From: UBA5972 sp964480735
GTDB lineage: Bacteria; Pseudomonadota; Alphaproteobacteria; Rhodobacterales; Rhodobacteraceae
Reading direction: 5' to 3'
Assembly: GCA_964480735.1 (NCBI GenBank)
Contig: CAYZQS010000063.1
Location: 1 to 15,043 of the forward strand
Length of the DNA stretch: 15,043 bases
This document shows, piece by piece, positions 1 through 6,431 of this stretch (the stretch's first letter is position 1; every line of letters begins with the position of its first letter). The position numbers were made by a program, and so were the translations under genes. A model generated the notes under the pieces. The model was not told the origin of the DNA and made no database searches. It was given only the letters and a program-made list of their open reading frames with translations.

Positions 1-48
1 TATGAGGATATAACCGACAACGAGACTTTATCGCAGTTTTTGGTGTGA
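1..48 (+). CDS. Possible 3' end of an unidentified gene (partial)
   Basis: The frame starting at base 1 is open for 15 codons and ends in TGA at 46-48, reading YEDITDNETLSQFLV. If real, it is the C-terminus of a plus-strand gene entering from the left, convergent with the Hpt gene with 11 nt between stop codons. That spacing fits the other tail-to-tail junctions in the window. The other two plus-strand frames hit stops almost at once. Fifteen codons are far too few to identify a product, and an open stretch this short can occur by chance. Confidence 0.25.
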   Translation, partial: YEDITDNETLSQFLV

Positions 49-59
49 GGAAGAAATCG

Positions 60-383
60 TCAACCTGCCTGTCTTTGATCCAGGAATTCCGATTTTGACG
101 ATTCATAGCTGGCAACAATTTGCGGTACGCTGACGTCGCATTCATTCCCCGCGGCCGCCTGTTTTTCCGCGCTTGAACACATCTCTCCAAAAACGTCAAA
201 ACCAAGGTTCAGGGCACTGCCTTTCAGAAAGTGCATATCCTGTTCCAGGGTGTTTTGCGAACTGTCGTTGCTTAAACCTTCAATAACGTTGTCGACTTCG
301 CTTAGAAACAATTCGACAACATCGTCGATGTCGTCAGGGCCGATATCGTTTTCAAGCTCCTTCACCCGCTCCCAATTGATCAT
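60..383 (-). CDS. Hpt (histidine phosphotransfer) domain protein
   Basis: A small soluble protein of 107 residues that is essentially one Hpt domain: a helical-bundle phosphocarrier passing phosphoryl groups between a histidine kinase or hybrid receiver and a response regulator. The active-site motif is visible around residue 51 (MHFLKGSALNLGF), where H51 is the predicted phosphorylated histidine and the following K-G-S-A is the usual Hpt signature. The protein is strongly acidic at its N-terminus. I prefer the ATG at 381-383, because an AGAGG ribosome site lies 6 nt upstream; a GTG one codon earlier (384-386) is the alternative. The gene is divergent from the REC-phosphatase at 476, which suggests the two belong to one phosphorelay. 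No histidine kinase is visible in the window, so the phosphate donor is unknown. The domain call is firm; the partnership is inferred from position. Confidence 0.87.
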   Translation of the reverse strand: MINWERVKELENDIGPDDIDDVVELFLSEVDNVIEGLSNDSSQNTLEQDMHFLKGSALNLGFDVFGEMCSSAEKQAAAGNECDVSVPQIVASYESSKSEFLDQRQAG

Positions 384-475
384 CACGCACCTCTATCATC
401 TGAGTGGTGCCCCCAACATTGGTTGATCTATGCGCGTAATCTTAACGACTGCTTACCGGAATATTCGAAAAAACG
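384..475. promoter_or_regulatory. Divergent intergenic region between Hpt and REC-phosphatase genes
   Basis: This 92-nt region must hold the promoters of both divergent genes. I see a 5-bp inverted repeat GCACC/GGTGC at 387-391 and 406-410, partly overlapping the Hpt ribosome site, but no convincing -35/-10 pair on either strand. There is no Shine-Dalgarno sequence in front of the ATG at 476, so the control region may continue to about 550 if that gene starts later. Confidence 0.35.
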
Positions 476-1858
476 ATGCTTTTTAGGTTTCACCGAATCT
501 TAAGCCGGTCCCTTCAGAACATCGTGGAACTGGCCAGCAAGGGGTATGATTTGGCATTTCCAGAGAATGCAATCGTCAACGAGGCGACGACGCCAAAAAC
601 AGAGGAAAAGCTGGTCATCCTGATTGTGGACGACAGTGATCTGCAACGAAAAATATTGGCGGTATCGCTAAAGAAATGGGGCTTTCAGGTTGTCGAGGCA
701 AGATCGGGCCACGAGGCGCTGATCATCTGCAAATATAATCCGGTTGATATGGTGCTGTCTGACTGGATGATGCCGGGAATGGACGGGCTGGAGTTTTGTG
801 CACGATTTCGGGCGCTGAAGCGGGACAGATACGGATATTTCGTTCTGTTAACGTCAAAAAGTGAAAAAGACGAGGTTGCGCATGGTCTGGAAATCGGCGC
901 GGATGATTTTTTAACCAAACCGGTGAACTCTGGCGAATTGCGGGCGCGACTGCAGGCCGGGCGGCGGGTTCTTTCGATGGAAAACCAGCTGGTGGAGAAA
1001 AACCAGACGGTGACCGACGCGCTGGCGCAGTTGCAAGTGCTGTATGCGGCAATCGAGGGCGACCTGATCGAAGCGAAGAAATTGCAGCACTCGCTGGTGC
1101 CGGAAACCTTTCGCCGATTTCCCAACGCTCGGGTCAATCTGTTGTTGCAGTCTTGCGGCCATGTGGGCGGTGATATGGTTGGCATGTTCAACATCAGCGA
1201 CAATCGGGTCGGGCTTTATGCAGCTGATGTTTCAGGACACGGCGTCAGTTCGGCACTGTTGACCGCCCGCATCGCAGGCTTTTTGGGCACGTCAAATCCC
1301 GCGCATAATATCGCAATGCAGCCCGGCGACGATGGCAGCTATCACATTCGTCCGGTGGAAGACGTGGCCGCGGAACTGAATCGCCGGATGCTGGATGATA
1401 TGGAAACAGAGCTATATCTGACAATCGCCATTGCCGATGTCGATCTTGACAGTGGTCAGGTCAAGGTGGTTCAGGGCGGCCATCCGCACCCCTGCGTGTT
1501 GGCAGATGACGGCACCGTCACATACCTTGGCGAAGGCGGGCCGCCGATCGGCCTGATCGCGGATGTTCCCTTTGGCGCGTTTGAAGTGCAGTTAAAAAAG
1601 GGTGACAAATTCCTGCTTTATTCCGACGGGTTTACTGAGGCCAGCAACGACGACCGTGAATTGCTGGATGAAGATGGATTTGCCGAATTGCTTTGCAAAC
1701 ATGTGCACAGCAACGGTGAAGAGTTTTTGAAGGATGTCGTTTGGGATCTAACCGCGTTTTGTGGTGCCAAAGGGTTTGACGACGACCTGTCGGTGGTCCT
1801 GCTTGAATATGATGGTCCCCAGGCCGGACCGAACCCAAAACCCCCGCTATCCGCGTAG
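476..1858 (+). CDS. Response regulator with SpoIIE/PP2C-type serine phosphatase output (RsbU-like)
   Basis: A two-domain signalling protein. Residues about 46-165 are a receiver (REC) domain with the acidic pair D52/D53, phospho-acceptor D96 (in SDWMMPGMDG), T126 and K148 (in FLTKPV). A short helical linker (about 165-205) leads to a PPM/SpoIIE phosphatase of about 240 residues. Metal-binding motifs are GGD at 231-233, ADVSGHG at 250-256, SDGFTEAS and a C-terminal FDDDLS. Proteins of this architecture dephosphorylate a STAS-domain anti-anti-sigma factor in a partner-switching cascade, with REC phosphorylation controlling activity. No STAS or anti-sigma gene is nearby, so the target is unknown. 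The start is uncertain: ATG 476 lacks a ribosome site, whereas an in-frame TTG at 551 follows AAGGGG by 6 nt. The last 12 nt overlap the convergent Nudix gene. Confidence 0.93.
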   Translation: MLFRFHRILSRSLQNIVELASKGYDLAFPENAIVNEATTPKTEEKLVILIVDDSDLQRKILAVSLKKWGFQVVEARSGHEALIICKYNPVDMVLSDWMMPGMDGLEFCARFRALKRDRYGYFVLLTSKSEKDEVAHGLEIGADDFLTKPVNSGELRARLQAGRRVLSMENQLVEKNQTVTDALAQLQVLYAAIEGDLIEAKKLQHSLVPETFRRFPNARVNLLLQSCGHVGGDMVGMFNISDNRVGLYAADVSGHGVSSALLTARIAGFLGTSNPAHNIAMQPGDDGSYHIRPVEDVAAELNRRMLDDMETELYLTIAIADVDLDSGQVKVVQGGHPHPCVLADDGTVTYLGEGGPPIGLIADVPFGAFEVQLKKGDKFLLYSDGFTEASNDDRELLDEDGFAELLCKHVHSNGEEFLKDVVWDLTAFCGAKGFDDDLSVVLLEYDGPQAGPNPKPPLSA

Positions 1859-2284
1859 ATTTCTGACGAAAAATCGATCACCGGTATTGGCCAGTATTTC
1901 CCCGGCCTCTGAAAAAGACACCCACAGCGCGCTGTGATGTGCTTCCAGCGGCATGCCAAGCCGCCTTGCCGGTCGGCACAGGTAAATATGGCAGATTTTA
2001 TGCGCCCACATGTCGTATTCCGGCATATAGGTATACCGCTGAAACGCCCCAAGCCGACGGTTGACTGAAACGCTCCACCCGGTTTCTTCGCGAACCTCGC
2101 GGTGCAGCGCCGCCAGCACCGACTCGCCCGGATCAATTCCGCCACCGGGCAGTTGATATTCCGGTTGCGGTTGCGCCTGAAACGTAATCAGCAGTCGATT
2201 TTCCCGCACCAGCACCGCGTAAACCCCCGGGCGGGGCGTGTATTTCTGCTTTGGATCAATGGCTTCGTCAAATCTGCGGATCAC
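1847..2284 (-). CDS. Nudix hydrolase
   Basis: A 145-residue protein with a perfect Nudix box at residues 48-70: G-x5-E-x7-R-E-V-x-E-E-T-G-W, starting in LPGGGIDPGE and ending in REVREETGW. Family members hydrolyse nucleoside diphosphates linked to another group, using Mg2+ bound by the box glutamates; the substrate cannot be told from the sequence. The frame stays open upstream to an ATG at 2416, but that lies inside hslO coding sequence. The GTG at 2282-2284 is preferred because AAGGTAAG lies about 8 nt upstream and the protein then starts MIRRF, a sensible length for a single-domain Nudix enzyme. The gene is divergent from hslO and overlaps the REC-phosphatase stop by 12 nt tail-to-tail. 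Not closely related to the second Nudix enzyme at 3381. Confidence 0.9.
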   Translation of the reverse strand: MIRRFDEAIDPKQKYTPRPGVYAVLVRENRLLITFQAQPQPEYQLPGGGIDPGESVLAALHREVREETGWSVSVNRRLGAFQRYTYMPEYDMWAHKICHIYLCRPARRLGMPLEAHHSALWVSFSEAGEILANTGDRFFVRNLRG

Positions 2285-2317
2285 GAAACTTACCTTGATA
2301 TAGTTTAGGCCCGGTCG

Positions 2318-2346
2318 ATTGAACTGGTTCGGCAAACTCTCTATGT
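2318..2346 (+). promoter_or_regulatory. Possible sigma-32 (RpoH)-type promoter for hslO
   Basis: In the divergent nudix-hslO region, ATTGAAC (from 2318) is followed after about 18 nt by TCTATGT (2340-2346). This resembles the published alphaproteobacterial heat-shock consensus CTTG-N17/18-CYTATNTNNG, with one mismatch in the -35 core and two in the -10 block. Hsp33 is a heat-shock gene in other bacteria, which makes the site plausible. Transcription would start near 2355. The match is by eye and degenerate elements are common. Confidence 0.33.
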
Positions 2347-2378
2347 GAATGCAACCCACGTCAAGAAAAGCCTCCGCA

Positions 2379-3371
2379 ATGACCAACACCAGCAACTGTT
2401 CACTGAACGATACCATTTTGCCGTTTCAACTGGATCATTCTGACATTCGCGGCCGTGTGGCGCGGCTGGACGGTGTGTTGAACGAAATTCTTGCCCAGCA
2501 CAATTATCCGGCGGTTGTAGAGGCAATGGTGGCAGAGGCCACGTTGCTTACCGCGCTGATCGGGCAAAGTATCGATTTGCGATGGAAGCTGTCGCTGCAA
2601 ATTCGCGGCGACGGACCGTTGCGGATTATCGCGACAGATTATTTCAGCCCGCACCAAAAGGGCGATCCGGCAAAAATCCGGGCCTACGCCAGTTTTGAAG
2701 CCAAGCAGATCGGCAACGCTGTACCAAAGCCGTTTTCGCTGATCGGAAAGGGCTTTTTTGCGGTTTTGATCGATCAGGGAGGTGGCACGGAGCCTTATCA
2801 GGGGATCACGCCTTTGGCCGGAGGGTCGTTGGCGGCCTGTGCTGAAACCTATTTCGCCCAGTCAGAACAACTGCCAACCCGTTTTCAGCTGTCTATGGGA
2901 CAGTCCGTTGAAGCGGGCGAAACTCCAAAATGGCGGGCGGGGGGCGTTTTGTTGCAGCATATGCCCAAAGCCTCGCCCCACGCGAAAGACAGCGAGCAGG
3001 ACGCGCCTATGCTTGCCGCTGGCGATTTGTTGATGGGCGAAGAGGAAGAGAACTGGAACCGCGCAAATATACTGCTTGATTCTGTTGAACAGCTGGAACT
3101 GATCGGGCCGCATGTGTCGCTTGAAACCATGCTGTACCGTCTGTTTCACGAAGAAGCACCGCGGATTCATGCCTTCCAGCGTGTCAGGTTTGGCTGCACG
3201 TGCAGCGCGGACAAAGTGCGGCAAACCATGTCTATCTATTCCACCAAAGACATCGCCCATATGACAGATGAAAAAGGTCAGGTGACCGCCGACTGCCAGT
3301 TTTGCGGCGCGCATTATATGTTTGATCCGGCCACGCTGGGCATGGATGCCAAACCCGCCAAGCAACCCTAA
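2379..3371 (+). CDS. hslO: Hsp33 redox-regulated holdase chaperone
   Basis: A cytoplasmic chaperone that is inactive while zinc is bound and switches on when oxidative stress plus heat form disulfides and unfold its C-terminus. The protein is 330 residues: an N-terminal Hsp33 fold (about 12-250) and a C-terminal zinc centre with the diagnostic C-x-C and C-x-x-C pairs at C273/C275 and C306/C309, 30 residues apart, all four cysteines intact. I chose ATG 2379 over ATG 2349. The latter has no ribosome site and would sit directly behind the putative -10 element, while 2379 has a purine-rich AAGAAAAG 8 nt upstream. It is the first gene of a tight run with the CoA-type Nudix gene (9 nt downstream) and cca. 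A loop of about 25 extra residues rich in charge (near 200-225, KASPHAKDSEQDAP) interrupts the core. Confidence 0.95.
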   Translation: MTNTSNCSLNDTILPFQLDHSDIRGRVARLDGVLNEILAQHNYPAVVEAMVAEATLLTALIGQSIDLRWKLSLQIRGDGPLRIIATDYFSPHQKGDPAKIRAYASFEAKQIGNAVPKPFSLIGKGFFAVLIDQGGGTEPYQGITPLAGGSLAACAETYFAQSEQLPTRFQLSMGQSVEAGETPKWRAGGVLLQHMPKASPHAKDSEQDAPMLAAGDLLMGEEEENWNRANILLDSVEQLELIGPHVSLETMLYRLFHEEAPRIHAFQRVRFGCTCSADKVRQTMSIYSTKDIAHMTDEKGQVTADCQFCGAHYMFDPATLGMDAKPAKQP

Positions 3372-3380
3372 GGAGACGTT

Positions 3381-3980
3381 TTGCCCAGTCTGGAGGATGT
3401 TCAAAAAGCGTTGCTAAACATGTCCGGGCAGGGGTCAACAGATTTTGATCTGAACCCGGATGTTCAGGCCCTTTTGCCCAAAGGGCGAAAGCTGCGGAGC
3501 GCTGCGGTTCTGGTGCCGTTGCTACAGCGCGAAAAGGGTCTTAACCTGATCCTGACAAAACGCGCGTCGCAAATGAAACATCACCCGGGGCAAATCGCAT
3601 TTCCGGGCGGTAAAGTGGAAGCGGCAGACAAAGACAACCGCACCGCTGCACTGCGGGAGTCAGCCGAGGAAATCGGACTGCCAAAAGACAACGTTGCCGT
3701 GCTTTGCGATTTACCGCCGCATGAAACCATAACCGGTTTTCAGGTTACGCCGGTTGTCGGCCATGTCCTGCAGCCGTTTCAGTACCTGCCGGAGGCGGGC
3801 GAGGTTGATGAGGTGTTCGAAGTGCCGCTGGCGCATGTGCTGAACCTGAAGAATTTTCAGGTTCAGGGCCGCATTTTTCAGGGCCAGATGCGGTACTACT
3901 ATGTTGTGCCCTACGGACCCTATTATATCTGGGGCGCCACCGCGCGGATGCTGCGCAGTTTTGCCGAGGGGATGCGGTGA
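3381..3980 (+). CDS. Nudix hydrolase, CoA pyrophosphatase (NudL-like) family
   Basis: A 199-residue protein probably hydrolysing coenzyme A or acyl-CoA to phosphopantetheine and 3',5'-ADP. It carries the UPF0035/NuCoA motif at residues 57-77 (LILTKR...MKHHPGQIAFPGG), followed by a slightly stretched Nudix box at about 76-100 ending REsAEEIGL, which retains the catalytic REx2EE. The NuCoA motif directly preceding the box is the usual marker that separates CoA pyrophosphatases from generic Nudix enzymes. The start is TTG at 3381, with AGGAG 5 nt upstream and only 9 nt after the hslO stop. The stop TGA (3978-3980) overlaps the start of cca, implying translational coupling. Substrate is inferred from family only. 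Confidence 0.92.
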   Translation: MPSLEDVQKALLNMSGQGSTDFDLNPDVQALLPKGRKLRSAAVLVPLLQREKGLNLILTKRASQMKHHPGQIAFPGGKVEAADKDNRTAALRESAEEIGLPKDNVAVLCDLPPHETITGFQVTPVVGHVLQPFQYLPEAGEVDEVFEVPLAHVLNLKNFQVQGRIFQGQMRYYYVVPYGPYYIWGATARMLRSFAEGMR

Positions 3981-5131
3981 TGAGGCAGATCAATGCTGCG
4001 TGGTTGCGTTCAAAAGCCGCCCAAACGGTCATGACGATGCTGACGGGCAGCGGCCATCAGGCCTACTTCGTTGGCGGTTGTGTTCGCAATGAACTGCTGA
4101 ACACACCGGTTGTTGATGTTGATATCGCCACAGATGCGGTTCCTGATCGGGTTGAGGAACTTGCTGAACTCAGCGGCTTAAAGTCTATTCCCACGGGCAA
4201 AGAGCACGGCACGATAACGGTGGTGTCACACGGCAAAGCTTATGAGATTACAACTTTTCGACGCGACGCAACAACCGACGGACGCCGGGCGGTTGTGGCA
4301 TTTTCTTCCTTGATAATAGAAGACGCCAGCCGTCGTGATTTCACCATGAACGCGCTTTATGCTGACGCTGACGGTAAGGTATCGGACCCTTTGGAAGGTT
4401 TGCCGGACTTAACCGCTGGCAGAGTTCGGTTTATCGGCGATGCAGGTCAGCGCATCAAAGAGGATTATTTGCGCATCCTGCGGTTCTTCCGCTTTTATGC
4501 GCTGTACGGCGCAGAGGAAATTGGCATTGACGCCGACGGATTGGCCGCCTGCGCCCTGCACGCGGACGGCCTGGAAAATCTGGCAAAAGAGCGTATCGGC
4601 GCGGAAATGATCAAATTGCTTGACGCCCCAAACCCGGCCCCTGCTTGCGCATCGATGGAACGGGTTGGAATTTTGGCGCGGATTTTGCCCGGTGCGGCAA
4701 GTGCCGGACTTGCCGTACTGGTTCATGTGGAAATGCAAGCAGGTTTATCGCCGGATTGGCTGCGCAGACTGGCAATTCTGGGCGGCGAAGACGTCGCAAG
4801 GAGCCTGCGGCTTAGTCGTGCGCATGCGGACAGGCTGGATATTCTGACCAAGAATTTTGCCGGTTCTGTACATCTGCCGGAACTGGCATATCGGCAGGGT
4901 GCGGATGCCGCCACAAGCGTTGCGGTTTTGCGCGCAGCAACTTTTGGTTCAGAACTGGCCGTCGATCTTGCGGACAAAATCAACGCAGCGGCAAACAGTG
5001 TATTTCCGGTTAACGCCGCCGACCTGATGCCCAAATTGCAAGGCCCGCAGCTTGGCGCGCGGCTTAAACAAATAGAAGCCGATTGGATTGCCTCTGGCTT
5101 TACCGCAACCAAATCTGATCTGCTGGGTTGA
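3980..5131 (+). CDS. cca: CCA tRNA nucleotidyltransferase / poly(A) polymerase family
   Basis: Adds or repairs the 3'-terminal CCA of tRNAs. It is a 383-residue class II nucleotidyltransferase. The catalytic head shows GGCVRNEL (about 32-39), the metal-binding DVDIATDA block with two aspartates (near 46 and 48), FRRD (near 94-97) and RRDFTMNALYAD (near 118-129). The next conserved block is RILRFFRFYALYG (near 165-177), after which the helical tail is variable. The length suits the alphaproteobacterial form without an HD domain. The motifs alone do not exclude a bacterial poly(A) polymerase, but the short length favours CCA addition. ATG 3980 is preferred (GAGGGG 8 nt upstream); GTG 3977 is possible. 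It overlaps the stop of the CoA-type Nudix gene by 1 nt, so it is co-translated with hslO and that gene. Confidence 0.92.
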   Translation: MRQINAAWLRSKAAQTVMTMLTGSGHQAYFVGGCVRNELLNTPVVDVDIATDAVPDRVEELAELSGLKSIPTGKEHGTITVVSHGKAYEITTFRRDATTDGRRAVVAFSSLIIEDASRRDFTMNALYADADGKVSDPLEGLPDLTAGRVRFIGDAGQRIKEDYLRILRFFRFYALYGAEEIGIDADGLAACALHADGLENLAKERIGAEMIKLLDAPNPAPACASMERVGILARILPGAASAGLAVLVHVEMQAGLSPDWLRRLAILGGEDVARSLRLSRAHADRLDILTKNFAGSVHLPELAYRQGADAATSVAVLRAATFGSELAVDLADKINAAANSVFPVNAADLMPKLQGPQLGARLKQIEADWIASGFTATKSDLLG

Positions 5132-5191
5132 CAGTTCGCACCGTTCGCAGCTTAATAGGTCAGTATTTGCGACCTTTTATCTGAGCCTTCA

Positions 5192-5791
5192 ATGCAACCT
5201 GAGACATTTCTGACCTTGTTGGGTCTGGCGTTTGTCGCCAGCTGGACGCCGGGGCCAAACAATTCGCTGTTGGCCAGCTCTGGCGCGACCTTTGGCATTC
5301 GCGCCACCTTGCCGATGATTTTGGGGATCATAACCGGATACCCCGTATTGATCACGCTTGTCGGATTGGGGCTGGCGGAAGCCTTTCACCAAAGCCCCTT
5401 GTTCGCGGCGGTCCTGCATTGGGTCGGTGCCGGGCTGCTGCTGTGGATCGCCTGGAAAATCGCCACGTCGGTTGCCCCTGATACCACCGGCAAACCGGGG
5501 CGACCAATTACCTATTTGCAGTCCGTCACATTTCAAACTGTGAACCCGAAAGGCTGGGCGGTGGCGATTGCGGTTACCTCACAATACGTGGTTGGCGACA
5601 ACGCAAATATGATCGCCTTTATCATCGGAGGCGCATTCTTTTTTGCGGGTCTGACATCAACATTTGCCTGGACCCTGTTTGGCCGGGCCATCGGTAGGTT
5701 GCTGCAAACGCCGCAGCGGCTTATGTGGTTTAACCGCGCAATGGCCCTGTTGATCGTCGGATTTCTGATCGTCCTGTTGATGGATTCCTGA
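5192..5791 (+). CDS. LysE/RhtB family amino-acid exporter (first of tandem pair)
   Basis: A 199-residue inner-membrane protein with about six hydrophobic segments covering nearly its whole length, as in LysE/RhtB efflux carriers for amino acids and related metabolites. Family hallmarks are the TPGPN motif at residues 19-23, the glycine-rich stretch after it, and FQTVNPKGWAVA around 114-125. The exported compound cannot be predicted. The start ATG 5192 has no good ribosome site, but the protein begins at the usual point for the family, so I accept it. It lies 60 nt after cca and is followed immediately by a second LysE-type gene; the two share the SPGPN/TPGPN and NPK-x-WAVA blocks, so they are paralogues. 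Confidence 0.92.
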   Translation: MQPETFLTLLGLAFVASWTPGPNNSLLASSGATFGIRATLPMILGIITGYPVLITLVGLGLAEAFHQSPLFAAVLHWVGAGLLLWIAWKIATSVAPDTTGKPGRPITYLQSVTFQTVNPKGWAVAIAVTSQYVVGDNANMIAFIIGGAFFFAGLTSTFAWTLFGRAIGRLLQTPQRLMWFNRAMALLIVGFLIVLLMDS

Positions 5792-5792
5792 C

Positions 5793-6377
5793 CTGACCTA
5801 TGATCCCCTATACGCATTTGTTTTCGCCGGGATGTTTTCCCCCGGTCCGAACATTATCCTGCTGACGGCCTCTGGCGCCCGCTTTGGCTTTCGCCGTACG
5901 ATTCCGCATCTGCTGGGTGTGGTGATTGGCGTTGGCATCATCGGCGGGGTGACCGGGCTGGGGCTGGGGGCGCTGCTGCTGGCCCAACCCCAACTAAGCC
6001 TGACGTTCAAAATAATCGCGGCAGTCTGGATCCTATATCTGGGCTGGCGGTTGTTTCAATCCACAAGAAACGTTGCAACAAGAAAATCCGAAAGGCCTTT
6101 CCGGTTTTATCAGGCCGTGCTGTTCCAATGGGTGAACCCGAAAATCTGGGCCGTGGCCTTTGCGGCCTCCGCCGGATACGGCATAGGCTTAAGGCCCGAA
6201 CAAGAGGCCCTGCGGCTGGCCGTGACATTCATGTCCATCAACTTTTTCGTCTGCCTGTTCTGGTCATCCGCCGGGCATTTTTTACAACACTTATTGTCAA
6301 GCGAGCGCGCGTGGCGGATTTTTATGACTGGCATGGCCTTGCTTCTTGGCCTGTCTGCAATCATGGTCTTCCTATAG
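5793..6377 (+). CDS. LysE/RhtB family exporter (second of pair), apparent non-AUG start
   Basis: A 194-residue membrane protein of the LysE/RhtB export family if started at CTG 5793. It has SPGPN near the N-terminus, a GARFGFRR loop, FQWVNPKIWAVAFA in the middle and several hydrophobic segments. The first in-frame ATG (5832) would leave the protein starting at MFSPGPN, losing the first half of transmembrane helix 1. The frame upstream reads TYDPLYAFVFAG, which looks like the normal family N-terminus. Between the in-frame stop at 5778-5780 and 5832 there is no ATG, GTG or TTG; CTG at 5793, one base after the upstream gene's stop, is the best-placed candidate. Either the gene uses CTG, coupled to the upstream gene, or it has lost its start codon and makes a shortened product. 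Family call firm, start uncertain. Confidence 0.85.
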   Translation: MTYDPLYAFVFAGMFSPGPNIILLTASGARFGFRRTIPHLLGVVIGVGIIGGVTGLGLGALLLAQPQLSLTFKIIAAVWILYLGWRLFQSTRNVATRKSERPFRFYQAVLFQWVNPKIWAVAFAASAGYGIGLRPEQEALRLAVTFMSINFFVCLFWSSAGHFLQHLLSSERAWRIFMTGMALLLGLSAIMVFL

Positions 6378-6431
6378 AGGACCGGACATTAAACCGATCC
6401 CGCATTGTTAACCTGACCATCGACGATACAT

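Noticed and set aside
685..1203. 172-codon minus-strand frame inside the REC-phosphatase
   Set aside because: Overlaps the conserved receiver and phosphatase motifs; Ser/Arg-rich shadow translation.
2285..2416. Extended N-terminus of the first Nudix protein (ATG at 2416)
   Set aside because: It would overlap hslO coding sequence and its promoter region, while GTG 2284 has a good ribosome site and gives the normal family length.
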